From the NCBI RefSeq assembly GCF_002863865.1, contig NZ_CP022684.1, positions 1,641,501 through 1,705,500 on the forward strand: DNA of 64,000 nucleotides, given 5' to 3'. The translations under genes and the position numbers were made by a program. This DNA comes from Ketobacter alkanivorans. Its GTDB lineage: Bacteria; Pseudomonadota; Gammaproteobacteria; Pseudomonadales; Ketobacteraceae. The notes beneath the pieces were generated by a model, which was given only the letters and a program-made list of their open reading frames with translations, had not been told where the DNA came from and did not search any database. Shown piece after piece: positions 45,620 to 55,379 of this stretch. Positions within the stretch are counted from its first letter, which is position 1; each line of letters starts with the position of its first letter.

Positions 45620-45788
45620 ATAAAGTCAGTATAGCTAACACTGCCAATACAACCCTGAAACTGTCTAATTTGATTAAGTCCACAACAGGCAAAGGGTTAA
45701 AAAATACAATCGGTTGCAAAACTGGCATGCTGCCTGCGTGCCCAGTTTCAACTACACTTGCAGCAAATCACACAGGCCACTTAATTTA

Positions 45789-47039
45789 ATGAATCTGTTT
45801 CTGCCTCTCTTGCTTGCTCTCTCGATCCTGCTGACGGCTGCTTCCAGCCATGCCAATGAAGCAGAACCCGACGAGCCGGCTCCGGCACCCGTGGAACCCC
45901 ACAGCGCTTCAGACGCCAGCCTGAAAAGCGATTCAGCCGAGCCGGGCATGGCAGAACCCATTACTCTGCTAAACAACACCATTGCACCGGGCACCTTTCG
46001 TACCTTGCATTGGTCGCCTGGTTTGTCGATGACCAGCTTGAATACACCGGTGCCGGTATTGGTGGCCCATGGCGCAGCACCCGGCCCCACCATGTGCATG
46101 ACCGCGGCTTTGCACGGTGATGAGTTGAACGGTATTGAAATCGTGCGCAGGGTTTTGCACCAAATCGAGCCAGATGATCTCAAAGGCACCATTATTGGTA
46201 TGCCCATTGTTAACCTGGATGGATTTCGTCGCGCTTCCCGCTACATGAGCGACCGCCGGGATCTGAATCGCTACTTTCCGGGCAACCCTATTGGCAGTTA
46301 TGCATCACGGGTGGCACATTCGCTGTTTCACAAGGTGATTCTGCACTGCGATTATCTGGTGGACATTCACACCGGCTCGTTTCTGCGTACCAACTTGCCG
46401 CAGTTACGGGGCGATCTCAAGAATCCTATGATCCTGGAATTCAGCCGCCATTTTGGTGGCATGGGTGTACTCCATCACCGGGGGGGCTCGGGAACATTAC
46501 GGCGGGCCGCTGCGGATTCAGGCATCCCTGCCATCACCATGGAAACCGGCGGCCCTCATTCTCTGGATCAGGAATCCGTTTCTCACGGTGTGAAGGGGAT
46601 GAAAAACGTACTGCATAATCTGGGAATGTATAAAACGGTGCGCCTGTGGTTAATACCACAACCGGTGTTTTACCAGTCCACCTGGGTACGCTCCAATCAG
46701 GGCGGTATTATGCTGTCGAAGGTCGTACTGGATGAGAAAGTGAAAAAAGGCCAGTTGCTGGGTCGCGTTATCGACCCTATCACCAATACCAGCAGTGATA
46801 TTATTTCACCCCTGGACGGCATCGTGTTGGGTAAGGCTCTGGATCAGGTCGTTAGCCCAGGTTTTGCAACCTTCCACATTGGCATCATCGCCACCGAAGA
46901 GCAGCTGGCCAAACCGATTCCAGCGGAAGTGAAAGCCCCTGAGCTGGAATCCGATGAGGGGGAGCCTATTACATCCCCCCCTCTTGCACCGGGTGAATCC
47001 GGTGAGCTGGTTGAACCATTTCAAGACATGGAAAGCTGA
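45789..47039 (+). CDS. Succinylglutamate desuccinylase/aspartoacylase-family zinc hydrolase, secreted
   Basis: The product has 416 residues from ATG 45789, chosen because it gives a clean signal peptide (MNLFLPLLLALSILLTAASS, cleavage after HAN); the frame opens 25 codons upstream with no signal. Zinc and catalytic residues: AALHGDELNGIEIVRR (HGDE), LVDIHTGSF (HxG) and ITMETGGPHSLD (catalytic Glu). The C-terminal half has a beta domain (GKVVSPxxG-like: GQLLGRVIDPITNTSSDIIS). An acidic, Pro-rich stretch follows the signal and ends the protein. Periplasmic location argues against arginine catabolism; an envelope amide or N-acyl amino acid could be the substrate. Confidence 0.87.
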   Translation: MNLFLPLLLALSILLTAASSHANEAEPDEPAPAPVEPHSASDASLKSDSAEPGMAEPITLLNNTIAPGTFRTLHWSPGLSMTSLNTPVPVLVAHGAAPGPTMCMTAALHGDELNGIEIVRRVLHQIEPDDLKGTIIGMPIVNLDGFRRASRYMSDRRDLNRYFPGNPIGSYASRVAHSLFHKVILHCDYLVDIHTGSFLRTNLPQLRGDLKNPMILEFSRHFGGMGVLHHRGGSGTLRRAAADSGIPAITMETGGPHSLDQESVSHGVKGMKNVLHNLGMYKTVRLWLIPQPVFYQSTWVRSNQGGIMLSKVVLDEKVKKGQLLGRVIDPITNTSSDIISPLDGIVLGKALDQVVSPGFATFHIGIIATEEQLAKPIPAEVKAPELESDEGEPITSPPLAPGESGELVEPFQDMES

Positions 47040-47042
47040 GCT

Positions 47043-47657
47043 TTACTTGCTCAGCAAGAAGTTTACCACTTCAAACAGATCTTCAGGCGAACCCGCCATA
47101 CTGACGCTGGTTTGATACTGACCGTTCACCACGACAGCCGGAACCCCCCTGATCTGGTTAGCCGCGAAAATACGGCCGGCGGTATTGGCATTCGTCTCTA
47201 CCTGCGGATCGTTCCAGGCTTTGTTGAACACTTCTGGGGTAACACCCAACCCGGTCAACAGCGTCTGTGCATCTTCACGACTGGTGATGGTTTTATTTTG
47301 CTTGTGTAGATATTCAAACACCGCTGGTACCGCTTTTTCCTCGATGCCCAGGGCCTCAATCACGTAATACAGTTTGCCCAGCACGGCGAATTTCTGGTTC
47401 CAGGTGGCCGGTACACGGCTGAATGACACCGCCTCGGGTTTGGATTTCACCCAGGCTTCCACCTTGGGTTCAAGCTCATAGCAATGGGGGCAACCGAAGC
47501 TGAAAAACTCCACCACGGTCTTGGGCTGAGGCTGCCCGCCTTCCACTTTCTGATAATGAACTCCCTCCACATAGCGTTCCAAACTGAAGGCCCAACCCGA
47601 GCTGCTGACCAGGGCCAGCAGTAAAACCACACAGCATTGTTTCATCGCTTTCATCAC
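47043..47657 (-). CDS. dsbA: Thiol:disulfide interchange protein DsbA
   Basis: Periplasmic disulfide-forming oxidase of 204 residues. A signal peptide ends GWAFS. The active site C56-P-H-C59 sits in VVEFFSFGCPHCYELEPKVE, the cis-Pro loop is RGVPAVVVNG, and the helical insert between them has the DsbA length. It converges on the zinc hydrolase gene with 3 bp between stops. It would oxidise the cysteine-rich exported proteins seen here, such as the Cus leader protein and FadL loops. Confidence 0.95.
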   Translation of the reverse strand: MMKAMKQCCVVLLLALVSSSGWAFSLERYVEGVHYQKVEGGQPQPKTVVEFFSFGCPHCYELEPKVEAWVKSKPEAVSFSRVPATWNQKFAVLGKLYYVIEALGIEEKAVPAVFEYLHKQNKTITSREDAQTLLTGLGVTPEVFNKAWNDPQVETNANTAGRIFAANQIRGVPAVVVNGQYQTSVSMAGSPEDLFEVVNFLLSK

Positions 47658-47839
47658 ACAACCCGCTTATTGATTGATTAATAGAATAATTATTACGTTC
47701 AGGCTGGCAAGCATAACAGCTTGGCACCACAACCCCAAAACGATGATATTGACACTAATTTAGCGAAAAAATTGACCGAAAGCAGGCTACGGGGGCACAG
47801 AACACACCTATACTTAGAAAGGTTTAATGAAGGTAGCTT

Positions 47840-48841
47840 ATGTTCAGTATTAGAAAGCAGATGGGCAAATTCACCGCCCGGGTTTTTAACAACCGAGCCA
47901 ACATCAAGGAAGATCTGACGCTCGCGGCCAGACACGCCTGGACGCTGCCCTTTCTGGCTACCCCCTGGAACGCCGAATCGCTGACCCAGTCAGAGCTGCA
48001 TCCCGGCAGCTACAACAACGTGGGCGACGTGATCAACCTGAGCCTGCAGACCATGGTCCCCATGGAGCGTCGCACCTATAGCCCTGGCACCATTGCCTGC
48101 TATCCGGAGCATTACGCGTCCACCGCAGGGCGGGAGAAGTGGTTTTTTATCAACGGTATTTGCACCTCACCGCCTATTGCCATTCTAAACGGTCTGGAAC
48201 TGGCCAAGGCCTTCCACCGCCCCATACACCTGATTCACACACCAACCTATGGCGTGGTGCGGGATTTATGGGATTCGATCACCGCCCGCACCTTGCGCAA
48301 AGACGGCAAGCTGTCCAGACCCGCTTACGACGTGGTGAAAGAGGCTTTGGTTCATCACGATAAAGTCGTCATCATTGGTCACTCTCAAGGCACCATTATC
48401 AGCAGTTACATTGCGCGTAAACTGCTGAAAGACAAGCGCTACCGGCATCATGCCCCAAAGCTGGAAATATATTGCGTGGCGGGCGTGGCGGACAGCTGTC
48501 GTATTGACCCAGAACTGAGCGAGCACTTCGGCCGTGGCGTGCCCTATGTTGAGCACTTCGCCAATGGTAAGGATTTCTTCTGCCGAATTGGTGTGTTGGC
48601 CCACCTGGAACACACCGCAGGGGCGGTATTCACCATACCGGATCGTACCGGTCATTTGCTCAACGATCATTATTTACCGGGTATCTGGCGGGGCGAGTAC
48701 TGCGATCAACGCTCCCGCCTCTTCAAATACATTGATGGCAACTCGCCCAGCTCTACCGATTATGTGGCCCACGACCTCAATATTGCTCCGTCGCACCCCA
48801 GCGTGATGCCCGAGCCAATCATGAAAGCGGCTAATCACTAG
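47840..48841 (+). CDS. Alpha/beta-hydrolase fold protein (lipase/esterase-like)
   Basis: The 333-residue product has no clear signal peptide. The nucleophile elbow GHSQG (S182) follows strand VVIIG and precedes helix TIISSYIARKLL, as in lipases. TPTYGVVRDLWDSITAR and the WFFINGICTSPPIAILNGLEL strand-loop fit the core fold; D and H candidates lie in SCRIDPEL and DRTGHLLNDHY. AAGG precedes the ATG by six bases. The end overlaps that of the convergent patatin gene by 11 bases; the two may act on the same lipids. The specific substrate is unknown. Confidence 0.75.
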   Translation: MFSIRKQMGKFTARVFNNRANIKEDLTLAARHAWTLPFLATPWNAESLTQSELHPGSYNNVGDVINLSLQTMVPMERRTYSPGTIACYPEHYASTAGREKWFFINGICTSPPIAILNGLELAKAFHRPIHLIHTPTYGVVRDLWDSITARTLRKDGKLSRPAYDVVKEALVHHDKVVIIGHSQGTIISSYIARKLLKDKRYRHHAPKLEIYCVAGVADSCRIDPELSEHFGRGVPYVEHFANGKDFFCRIGVLAHLEHTAGAVFTIPDRTGHLLNDHYLPGIWRGEYCDQRSRLFKYIDGNSPSSTDYVAHDLNIAPSHPSVMPEPIMKAANH

Positions 48842-49982
48842 CCATAAAGGCCTCTATTTCGGCTGCCTTGGCAATACCGTCGTGATACCCCAGCGCGATC
48901 AGTTCCTGGCAAAATCTGCGTTCAAACAACAGATAGCTCAGAATACTGGAGCCCGAGCTGCGAGTGGCTCCGATGCCATGCAAAAACATGCGAATACTCA
49001 CCGGCAGCACATGCAGATATTTGGAAGCAATGCGATCCAGGCATTGGGAAGGGGAAATGATCAGGCTGTCGATGGGGTGCATCGCACCTTTGGTTTTGCC
49101 GCGAACCTTTTCAGGAATCACATCCAGCATGCCATTGATGCGCTCCATACGCTCAATATCGTATTCCAGGCTGTCCAAAAAGATACTGTTCATAAGGTGG
49201 CCGCTGATCTGGGCCAGCGAAGGATAGTCGTCCTCCGGTCGCTGCACCTGGGGCGCAGAACGGTTACCGCTCACACCCACCACCAACACCTTACGCGCCC
49301 CTAAATGCAAAGCCGGACTCAAGGGAGCCAACTGCCGCACCGCGCCATCACCAAAGTATTCCCGGTTGATCCGTACCGCCGGAAACACCACCGGAATAGC
49401 TGACGACGCCATTAAATGCTCCAACTTTAGGTGGGTACGCATACCCACCCGCTGAAAGCGCTTCCAGGCGCTGATATCCGGCGAACCCTGAAAAAAAGCC
49501 ACCGAGTGCCCGGAACTGTATCCCGACGCAGTCACCGATATGGCCCGTAGATAGCCGTTATCAATAGCATCCTGAATATTGTCAAAGCGAATCATTCGCG
49601 CCAACAATGCGGCCAGGGGATCATTATCCAGTAAAGAAGACCGGTTACGGGAGGCGAACACCAGGCTGGACAGCCAGCGCAGCGCATTACTGAACACCCC
49701 CACTGGGTCGGAGCGATAGACCTGATGAGGGCGAAAGGATTTCCATACCGATTCAATGTTGTAGACCGCATTACGAAAGTTATCGGCATGGGAAGCCAGG
49801 GCCACCGCATTGATGGCGCCAGCGGAGGTGCCTGAAATAATACCGAAAGGATTGCGGGGGGATTCCGGCATGATGTCGGCGATGGCCTTCAGCACCCCTA
49901 CTTGATATGCGGCACGGGCACCACCACCAGACAGCACCAAAGCACTGTGCAGATGGGTGGACGAATTAATTATCTTGGGCAT
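48831..49982 (-). CDS. Patatin-like phospholipase
   Basis: The product has 383 residues. The oxyanion loop LSGGGARAAYQVG (18-29), nucleophile GTSAG (S53) and DGA (D212 in YFGDGAVRQ) make the complete Ser-Asp dyad. A C-terminal region after about 300 (SPSQCLDRIASKYLHVLPVS) is typical of the bacterial YlbK/RssA-like branch. AGGA precedes the ATG. No signal peptide, so it is probably cytosolic or membrane-peripheral, releasing fatty acids from phospholipids or other acyl esters. Confidence 0.92.
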   Translation of the reverse strand: MPKIINSSTHLHSALVLSGGGARAAYQVGVLKAIADIMPESPRNPFGIISGTSAGAINAVALASHADNFRNAVYNIESVWKSFRPHQVYRSDPVGVFSNALRWLSSLVFASRNRSSLLDNDPLAALLARMIRFDNIQDAIDNGYLRAISVTASGYSSGHSVAFFQGSPDISAWKRFQRVGMRTHLKLEHLMASSAIPVVFPAVRINREYFGDGAVRQLAPLSPALHLGARKVLVVGVSGNRSAPQVQRPEDDYPSLAQISGHLMNSIFLDSLEYDIERMERINGMLDVIPEKVRGKTKGAMHPIDSLIISPSQCLDRIASKYLHVLPVSIRMFLHGIGATRSSGSSILSYLLFERRFCQELIALGYHDGIAKAAEIEAFMASD

Positions 49983-50084
49983 ACAACGAGTTCCTGAACC
50001 AATACCTTAACTGTAGCAGGAACTGGCTGGAGCCACTGCACCATGACCTGTTAAACTAACCGAATATCCGATTCTGGAGCCGTT

Positions 50085-50699
50085 ATGAGCAGTACCCATT
50101 TAATTCTGATCCGTCATGGACAGATTCAGGCCAACATCGACAAACGCTGGCACGGCTGGACCGACAGCGCGCTCACCGAGATGGGCATTGCCCAGGCAGA
50201 ACGGGTTGCTGCCCGCATCCATCAGCATCACCCTGATGTCAGCGCCATCTACGCCAGCCCCTTGCAACGCACCTTCAACACCGCCCTGAGAATTGCAGAG
50301 ATTCTGCAACTGGATATCATTGAAGAACCCGGCATCAAGGAATACGGCATCGGTGTATGGGAAGGCGAAACCTTCAGCGACCTGCACAGCAAACACGGTT
50401 TTTTTAAACAGGTGGATGCTGATCCGCACTTCGCCCCGGAGCAAGGGGAATCCATCGCTCAAGTGGGTGATCGAGTCAGCACCGCATGGCAGGGTTTTGT
50501 CAGTAGCCACCCCGGCCAGAAAGTGCTGGCGGTAAGCCACGGTGCCGCCATGGCGCTGGGCATGGCCGGCCTGTTCGACAAGGATTGGTATGCCTGGGGC
50601 AAATACCAGTTTTTGAACACTTCAGTGACCGAGCTGAAACTGGGGGCAGAGCCTGAGTTGTTGACACTGAATTGTGTCGCCCATCTGGAAGGCCTCTGA
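50085..50699 (+). CDS. Histidine phosphatase-family protein (phosphoglycerate mutase-like)
   Basis: The product has 204 residues. LIRHGQIQAN is the catalytic RHG motif (His near residue 10), with the second Arg in SPLQRTFNTA, the acid Glu in EYGIGVWEGETF and the second catalytic His in LAVSHGAAM. The phosphatase branch (PhoE/CobC-like) is more likely than a true mutase, but sequence alone does not decide. GGAG lies five bases before the ATG. A strong bidirectional terminator separates it from speD. Confidence 0.9.
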   Translation: MSSTHLILIRHGQIQANIDKRWHGWTDSALTEMGIAQAERVAARIHQHHPDVSAIYASPLQRTFNTALRIAEILQLDIIEEPGIKEYGIGVWEGETFSDLHSKHGFFKQVDADPHFAPEQGESIAQVGDRVSTAWQGFVSSHPGQKVLAVSHGAAMALGMAGLFDKDWYAWGKYQFLNTSVTELKLGAEPELLTLNCVAHLEGL

Positions 50700-50730
50700 A
50701 ACGGCTTATTGCCGGTAAACATTAGGCAAT

Positions 50731-50760
50731 AAAAAAGGGCTTCGATCGAAGCCCTTTTTT
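50731..50760. terminator. Bidirectional terminator, perfect 30-bp palindrome
   Basis: AAAAAAGGGCTTC, a central GATC and the exact complement GAAGCCCTTTTTT form a stem with A and T tracts on both ends, between convergent phosphatase and speD genes. Confidence 0.93.
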
Positions 50761-50775
50761 ATAATCTGAAACATC

Positions 50776-51591
50776 TTAACTGGACATGTTGCGTCCGTAA
50801 AAGATTTCCAACATCTCACGGCGCAGCTTACGGCTGATTTGATCCTGCTCATCCGTGCTCAGCTCATCAACACCGGTACCAAACAGGTAGTTATCCAGCT
50901 CGAAGTCTTTCAGCAGCATCTTGGTGTGAAATATATTTTCCTGATACACGTTCACATCGATCATTTCATACAGATCCAGCGTCTCATCCAGGAAATAGTT
51001 CTGAATGGAGTTGATCTCATGATCGATGTAATGCTTCACACCGTCCACATCACGGGTAAAACCACGTACCCGATAATCGACCGTGACAATATCGGAATCA
51101 AACTGGTGAATCAGGTAGTTCAGCACCTTCAGGGGTGAAATAACGCCACAGGTGGAAACATCGATGTCCACACGGAAGGTGCTGATACCGTTTTCGTTAT
51201 CCGGGTGGGTTTCCGGATAGGTGTGTACAGTTACGTGACTCTTATCCAGATGGGCCACAACGGATTCCTTCAAGGGGCCGGGCTCTTCCTTGGAAGGGTC
51301 TTCATCGGGTGCCACCGGGTGCTCGGCAATCAACATGGTGACACTGGCACCTTCTGGATCGTAATCCTGGCGGGCCACATTCAATACGGTAGCGCCGATG
51401 ATTTCGGTTACGGTGGTCAGGATCTGAGTCAAGCGCTCTGCATTGTAAAGCTCGTCAACGTACTCGCGATACTCACGGCGGTGGTCCGGAGTCTTGGCAT
51501 AACAAATATCATAGATATTGAAGCTCAAGGACTTGGTCAGGTTATTAAACCCGTGCAATTTCAGCTTGTGTGGAATTTCGTTGTCGTTCAT
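50776..51591 (-). CDS. speD: S-adenosylmethionine decarboxylase proenzyme
   Basis: The 271-residue, E. coli-type enzyme is self-cleaved to a pyruvoyl form. It makes decarboxylated AdoMet for spermidine. The cleavage site is K117-S118 in [13 protein letters not shown], and [20 protein letters not shown] holds the catalytic Cys. Length is as expected (E. coli 264). No speE is adjacent. Position next to osmC and crp/vfr is the order seen in Pseudomonas. Confidence 0.96.
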   Translation of the reverse strand: MNDNEIPHKLKLHGFNNLTKSLSFNIYDICYAKTPDHRREYREYVDELYNAERLTQILTTVTEIIGATVLNVARQDYDPEGASVTMLIAEHPVAPDEDPSKEEPGPLKESVVAHLDKSHVTVHTYPETHPDNENGISTFRVDIDVSTCGVISPLKVLNYLIHQFDSDIVTVDYRVRGFTRDVDGVKHYIDHEINSIQNYFLDETLDLYEMIDVNVYQENIFHTKMLLKDFELDNYLFGTGVDELSTDEQDQISRKLRREMLEIFYGRNMSS

Positions 51592-51714
51592 CTACTCAGA
51601 TCTCAAAGGATAGAGGCCCAATTGAATGGCCACAGCACTGAGGGCTAGGGCCGCTAAATGTAATACCGAAAGAGGTGTAGCCATACTGCTCGGAAGGGGC
51701 ATTTATTACCCTCC

Positions 51715-52140
51715 TCAAGCCTCTGCCTCATGGATTTCGTAACTGTGGGTTACATCAACCCCGGCGTTGGTCAGCATGATAGAAGCAGAGCAATATTTTT
51801 CAGCAGACAGCTCCACCGCGCGCTTCACCTGGGACTCTTTCAGTTTGCGGCCAGTCACCACAAAATGCAGGTGAATGGATTTGAATACCGCTGGCACCGC
51901 ATCCACTCGCTCAGCTTCAACCTGAGCAACACAGTCTGTAACGTCCTGACGGGATTTCTTGAGGATATGCAGCACATCGAAAGAGGAGCAGCCTCCCACG
52001 CCCAGCAGCATCAGCTCCATGGGGCGCACACCCTGATTCTGGCCACCGTATTCTGGGGGACCATCGATTACAACGGTATGACCGGAGTCGGACTCCGCTT
52101 CAAATTTGACTTCACCAGCCCAGCGTATGGTTGCTTTCAT
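51715..52140 (-). CDS. OsmC-family protein (YhfA-like)
   Basis: The product has 141 residues from ATG 52140 with GGGG six bases upstream. The family core is visible: GVRPMELMLLGVGGCSSFDVLHILKK with the first reactive Cys, and LSAEKYCSASIMLTNAGVDVTHSYEI with the second Cys, both needed for peroxide reduction in OsmC/Ohr proteins. The YhfA branch is usually adjacent to crp, as here. Its substrate and reductant are not established. Confidence 0.92.
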   Translation of the reverse strand: MKATIRWAGEVKFEAESDSGHTVVIDGPPEYGGQNQGVRPMELMLLGVGGCSSFDVLHILKKSRQDVTDCVAQVEAERVDAVPAVFKSIHLHFVVTGRKLKESQVKRAVELSAEKYCSASIMLTNAGVDVTHSYEIHEAEA

Positions 52141-52524
52141 CAATTACCCCACAAGGCGATTATCAAAGGGGCTGCCAAGGCCCATAAGGCGCGCAAGATA
52201 ACATAAAGCCCCCCTCTATGCGCAAGAATTTTGCCCTCTTTAGGTCAACTTTTGATCAATCGAGCCCGCTGCGGAAAAATCTGTCTTTGTACGCAGAAAA
52301 ACGGCGCATCGGTTCACATATGCCCCTTGAAATGTGCGTTATAATCATTTGATATAATTTGACTTTCAATCTTCTCTCCAGGCTTCAGCGAGGCTAAAAC
52401 CGCCGCGCAAGGTAGCGAGCCATGGCTTTTAGGGCCATAATGAATAAGTTAGGAAGATCAATAGTCTCCATCGGGCCCTCTGCCGAGCGCGCTCGAAACG
52501 ATCACAACAATACCGGGTCATGCA
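52141..52524. other. 384-bp divergent intergenic region, osmC/crp
   Basis: AT-rich, holding the promoters of two divergent genes. Two TATAAT hexamers occur on the plus strand at 52340 and 52353; neither has a convincing -35 at 16-18 bp, so activator control is possible. The last 150 bp is a long leader for crp. No complete CRP site (TGTGA-N6-TCACA) is visible. A short open frame at 52422 overlaps crp and lacks support. Confidence 0.5.
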
Positions 52525-53157
52525 ATGACGTTAAAACCAAACCGATTAATTCCAGACACGGAAAGCTTTCTGGCAAATTGTCATCGGCGCAAATATCCAG
52601 CGAAAAGTACACTGATCTACGCAGGGGATGACTCTGACGCACTGTACTACATTCTTAAAGGCACCGTGATGGTGGTCATCGAGGATGATGACGGGCGGGA
52701 AATGATCATGGCCTACCTGAATGAGGGTGACTTCTTCGGGGAGATGGGGTTGTTCGATGAAGCCGCCGGACGCAGTGCCTGGATTCGCGCTAAGACCGAA
52801 TGCGAAGTAGCCGAAATCAGTTATACCAAATTCAAACAGTTGGCCAAGGAAGACGCGGACATCCTGTTTGCTGTGAGCGCCCAGATTGCAGGCCGCTTAA
52901 GAGCAACCACCCGCAAGGTTGGTGACCTGGCGTTTCTGGATGTGACTGGCCGCGTGGCTCGCACACTGATCGACCTTTGTAAGCAACCAGAGGCCATGAC
53001 CCATCCTGACGGTATGCAGATCAAAATCACCCGCCAGGAAATCGGCCGCATTGTGGGCTGTTCCCGCGAGATGGTGGGGCGGGTTCTGAAAAGCCTCGAA
53101 GAGCAGGGGCTGATTCAAGTGAAAGGCAAAACCATGGTGGTATACGGTACGCGCTAG
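52525..53157 (+). CDS. crp: CRP/Vfr-type cyclic-AMP receptor protein
   Basis: Global regulator of 210 residues. The nucleotide pocket is in [26 protein letters not shown] (the GEMGLF and RSAWIRA phosphate-binding segment), and the C-helix holds [22 protein letters not shown] (Thr/Ser contacts to adenine). The helix-turn-helix is [28 protein letters not shown], with the R/E/R DNA-reading residues of CRP. Length and residues match Pseudomonas Vfr. The stop codon overlaps the stop of the convergent P450 gene (CTAG at 53154-53157). Confidence 0.96.
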   Translation: MTLKPNRLIPDTESFLANCHRRKYPAKSTLIYAGDDSDALYYILKGTVMVVIEDDDGREMIMAYLNEGDFFGEMGLFDEAAGRSAWIRAKTECEVAEISYTKFKQLAKEDADILFAVSAQIAGRLRATTRKVGDLAFLDVTGRVARTLIDLCKQPEAMTHPDGMQIKITRQEIGRIVGCSREMVGRVLKSLEEQGLIQVKGKTMVVYGTR

Positions 53158-54569
53158 GACCTGCGCCAGCGCAACCGCACCTTGAAGTTCTTCGATAAAA
53201 CCGGTGCTGGATTAAAGGTCATACGGACCTTATCCAGGTCACAGGCCGGTTCCACTTCCGTCAGATACAACAACAACCCCATGTGCAACGGCAGGATCAA
53301 CTCACTGAGACTGGCACCCAGACAATTGTGTGGCCCCTTGCCAAATGGTGCATAGGCCGCCTGCCTGTGCTCATCGCGGGGTGATTGATAGCGTTCAATA
53401 TCGAACACCGTTGGATTGGGGAAGTATTTGGGGTTGAGGTGGTCTGCGGTGGTAAACACCAGCACCTTTTCACCCTGCTTGATGCTGTATCCTTGATATT
53501 CAAAGTCCTGGGCTGCGGTTCTGGGAATGCCAAAGGCGGCCGGGTACAGGCGCATGGTTTCCCGATAAAAACCATTTAAATTGCTCAACTCTCGTAGCCC
53601 CTGCAGATCCGGCACGCCCTTGGCGAAACAGGCATCCACCTCCTGGCGCACCCGATTGTAGAGGGCAGGATCTCGCAATAACTGATAGAGCATAAAGCCC
53701 TTGGTGGCGGCCACTGTATCCAACGCAGCCACATAAGGCAGCAGTACATGGGCAAGCTTGTCGCCGTCTGCGAACCAGTCCGGCCTGGCATCCAGCGCGG
53801 GCAACACTTTATCCAGATACAACCTTTGATCCGGCGCAGCCGCCATCCTGACCCGGGCCTGCTGCAACGTGTCCTGCAATTCACGATTGGTCACCCACCG
53901 CGCCCACTTCACTTTCGGCGTACTTAACATAAAGCGCGGCCAACTGCCCAGAGCGAAGACTTTGGTCACCGCACTGAAGTAATAGATCATCGCCTCAACA
54001 TTGCGATAGGAGGCTTTGCGCCCCAACAACAAATCACTGAGCTGGTTGGACAATAACTGTCGCATCAATCCGCCCACCGCCAATGGGGTGCCTTGCGCCC
54101 GCTTGCGCAGCAAGCTTTCCACGTTGTCAGCCATATGCACAATACTGTGTTTAAAGGCCTGTTGCGCCAGCGCGGGGCCCATCAGTGCGCGTTGATAACG
54201 ATGCATATCGCCATCCACCATGGTAACCATATGCGGACACTCCATATGGCGACCGGCCTCTCCCCAAAAGCCGTCGACAGAAAAGCAATGCCGCCCTTCC
54301 CCTGCCACAAAGCGATTGGCGTTGATGCCCCCCAAAACAGTGAACTCCTTTCCCGGCACCTTAAACCGAAACACATCACCATGGTGCTGATAAGCCTGTT
54401 GCAGAAACACCAGCGGATTAGACAGCATCGGGCGCACACTGCCCAGCAAGGGATCACCGCTTACCAAGGGTGGACGTTTGAAATAAGGCCATTTGGGGGT
54501 GGCTTGCTCTGCTGCCGTGGAGGCACATTGAGCAGAAGTCGAAGATTGAGCGGACGCTGATGTGTTCAT
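53154..54569 (-). CDS. Cytochrome P450 (second in the window)
   Basis: The product has 471 residues. The I-helix has [11 protein letters not shown] (acid-Thr pair kept), the K-helix ExxR is ETMR in [10 protein letters not shown], and the haem loop [13 protein letters not shown] has the Cys ligand. An N-terminal Ser/Thr/Ala-rich stretch of about 25 residues is followed by [17 protein letters not shown]. It differs clearly from the P450 at 22441 (haem loop, length), so it is not a duplicate. A divergent TetR gene is 78 bp away, as in the first P450 module. There is no reductase next to it. Confidence 0.92.
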   Translation of the reverse strand: MNTSASAQSSTSAQCASTAAEQATPKWPYFKRPPLVSGDPLLGSVRPMLSNPLVFLQQAYQHHGDVFRFKVPGKEFTVLGGINANRFVAGEGRHCFSVDGFWGEAGRHMECPHMVTMVDGDMHRYQRALMGPALAQQAFKHSIVHMADNVESLLRKRAQGTPLAVGGLMRQLLSNQLSDLLLGRKASYRNVEAMIYYFSAVTKVFALGSWPRFMLSTPKVKWARWVTNRELQDTLQQARVRMAAAPDQRLYLDKVLPALDARPDWFADGDKLAHVLLPYVAALDTVAATKGFMLYQLLRDPALYNRVRQEVDACFAKGVPDLQGLRELSNLNGFYRETMRLYPAAFGIPRTAAQDFEYQGYSIKQGEKVLVFTTADHLNPKYFPNPTVFDIERYQSPRDEHRQAAYAPFGKGPHNCLGASLSELILPLHMGLLLYLTEVEPACDLDKVRMTFNPAPVLSKNFKVRLRWRRS

Positions 54570-54598
54570 TGTTTGGTGCTCTCTGATTGCATTCTTAT

Positions 54599-54608
54599 TG
54601 TAGCTACA
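54599..54608. promoter_or_regulatory. Palindrome between P450 and tetR
   Basis: TGTAGCTACA, perfect 10-bp palindrome, flanked by an outer ATTCT/AGAAT pair not centred on it. It lies midway between divergent P450 and tetR starts and may be the TetR operator. It differs from the TATACG sites at 21.7 kb. Confidence 0.5.
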
Positions 54609-54647
54609 GAATAATCTGAGGAATCAAGCAAATCGATCAGGTTTTAG

Positions 54648-55313
54648 ATGGCACAGCAGCACCCCGGCGAAACGCAGAAACGCTATAAAAATCAGCGACG
54701 TATCCCAAAGCAGTCACGAGCTCTGCAAAAATACAATGCCGTGCTGGATGCCTGTACTCAGGTTTTGGGTCAGCAAGGCTACAAGAAAACCACCATGCTG
54801 GAGCTGTCGCTGGAGAGCGGCGTGGCGGTACCGACGATATATCAGTACTTTGATAATAAAGAGGCGATTCTGCTGGCATGGATGGATCGCACTATCGAAC
54901 AGATGCTGCAAACGGTTCGGCATATTAATACTGGATTGGAGCGCAGGCCCGAAGGGGGCACTTCAATCAAGCCGCTGATCGACACATTGCTGAGCGGGGC
55001 TTTGGCCGCGTTTGGCACGTTTCAGCCAGGTATCGCCAATTTGTTGCAGGGGTTGCCCCATGCACTGTCGGCGCAGGTGCTGCGATCACTGGAGGAAAAA
55101 ACCCTGGCCATGCTGTTACAGCTGCTCCCTCAGGAGGCATCGATTCTAGGCACAGAACAAGACTCGCTGAAGCTCCGAATGCTGATTCGTATGATCTGTG
55201 GCTATCTGCTGTTTTCGGTACTGGCAGACAAAGAAACCGACACATTACAGGCAGAAGGCAAGGAGCTGGCTACCTGCATTCAGCTTTATTTACAGGCGCA
55301 GGGACTGCACTAA
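54648..55313 (+). CDS. TetR-family transcriptional regulator
   Basis: The product has 221 residues. The helix-turn-helix (about 25-75) reads VLDACTQVLGQQGYKKTTML then SLESGVAVPTIYQYFDNKEAILLAW, which is typical. A basic leader of about 20 residues (KRYKNQRRIPKQSRALQK) precedes it and may contact the minor groove. The C-terminal half is a ligand domain with no recognised identity. Divergent from the P450, which it most likely represses. Terminator downstream at 55322. Confidence 0.92.
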   Translation: MAQQHPGETQKRYKNQRRIPKQSRALQKYNAVLDACTQVLGQQGYKKTTMLELSLESGVAVPTIYQYFDNKEAILLAWMDRTIEQMLQTVRHINTGLERRPEGGTSIKPLIDTLLSGALAAFGTFQPGIANLLQGLPHALSAQVLRSLEEKTLAMLLQLLPQEASILGTEQDSLKLRMLIRMICGYLLFSVLADKETDTLQAEGKELATCIQLYLQAQGLH

Positions 55314-55321
55314 GCGACCAT

Positions 55322-55354
55322 AAAAAAAGCCGCGAACCAAAGTCGCGGCTTTTT
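55322..55354. terminator. Bidirectional terminator between tetR and malic enzyme
   Basis: AAAAAAAGCCGCGA and TCGCGGCTTTTT form a stem with a seven-base loop between convergent genes. Confidence 0.9.
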
Positions 55355-55379
55355 CACATCTTCACATCCAAACGACAGG

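Noticed and set aside
52422-52631. 69-codon frame upstream of crp
   Set aside because: It overlaps the start of crp in another frame and has no convincing ribosome site or conserved composition.
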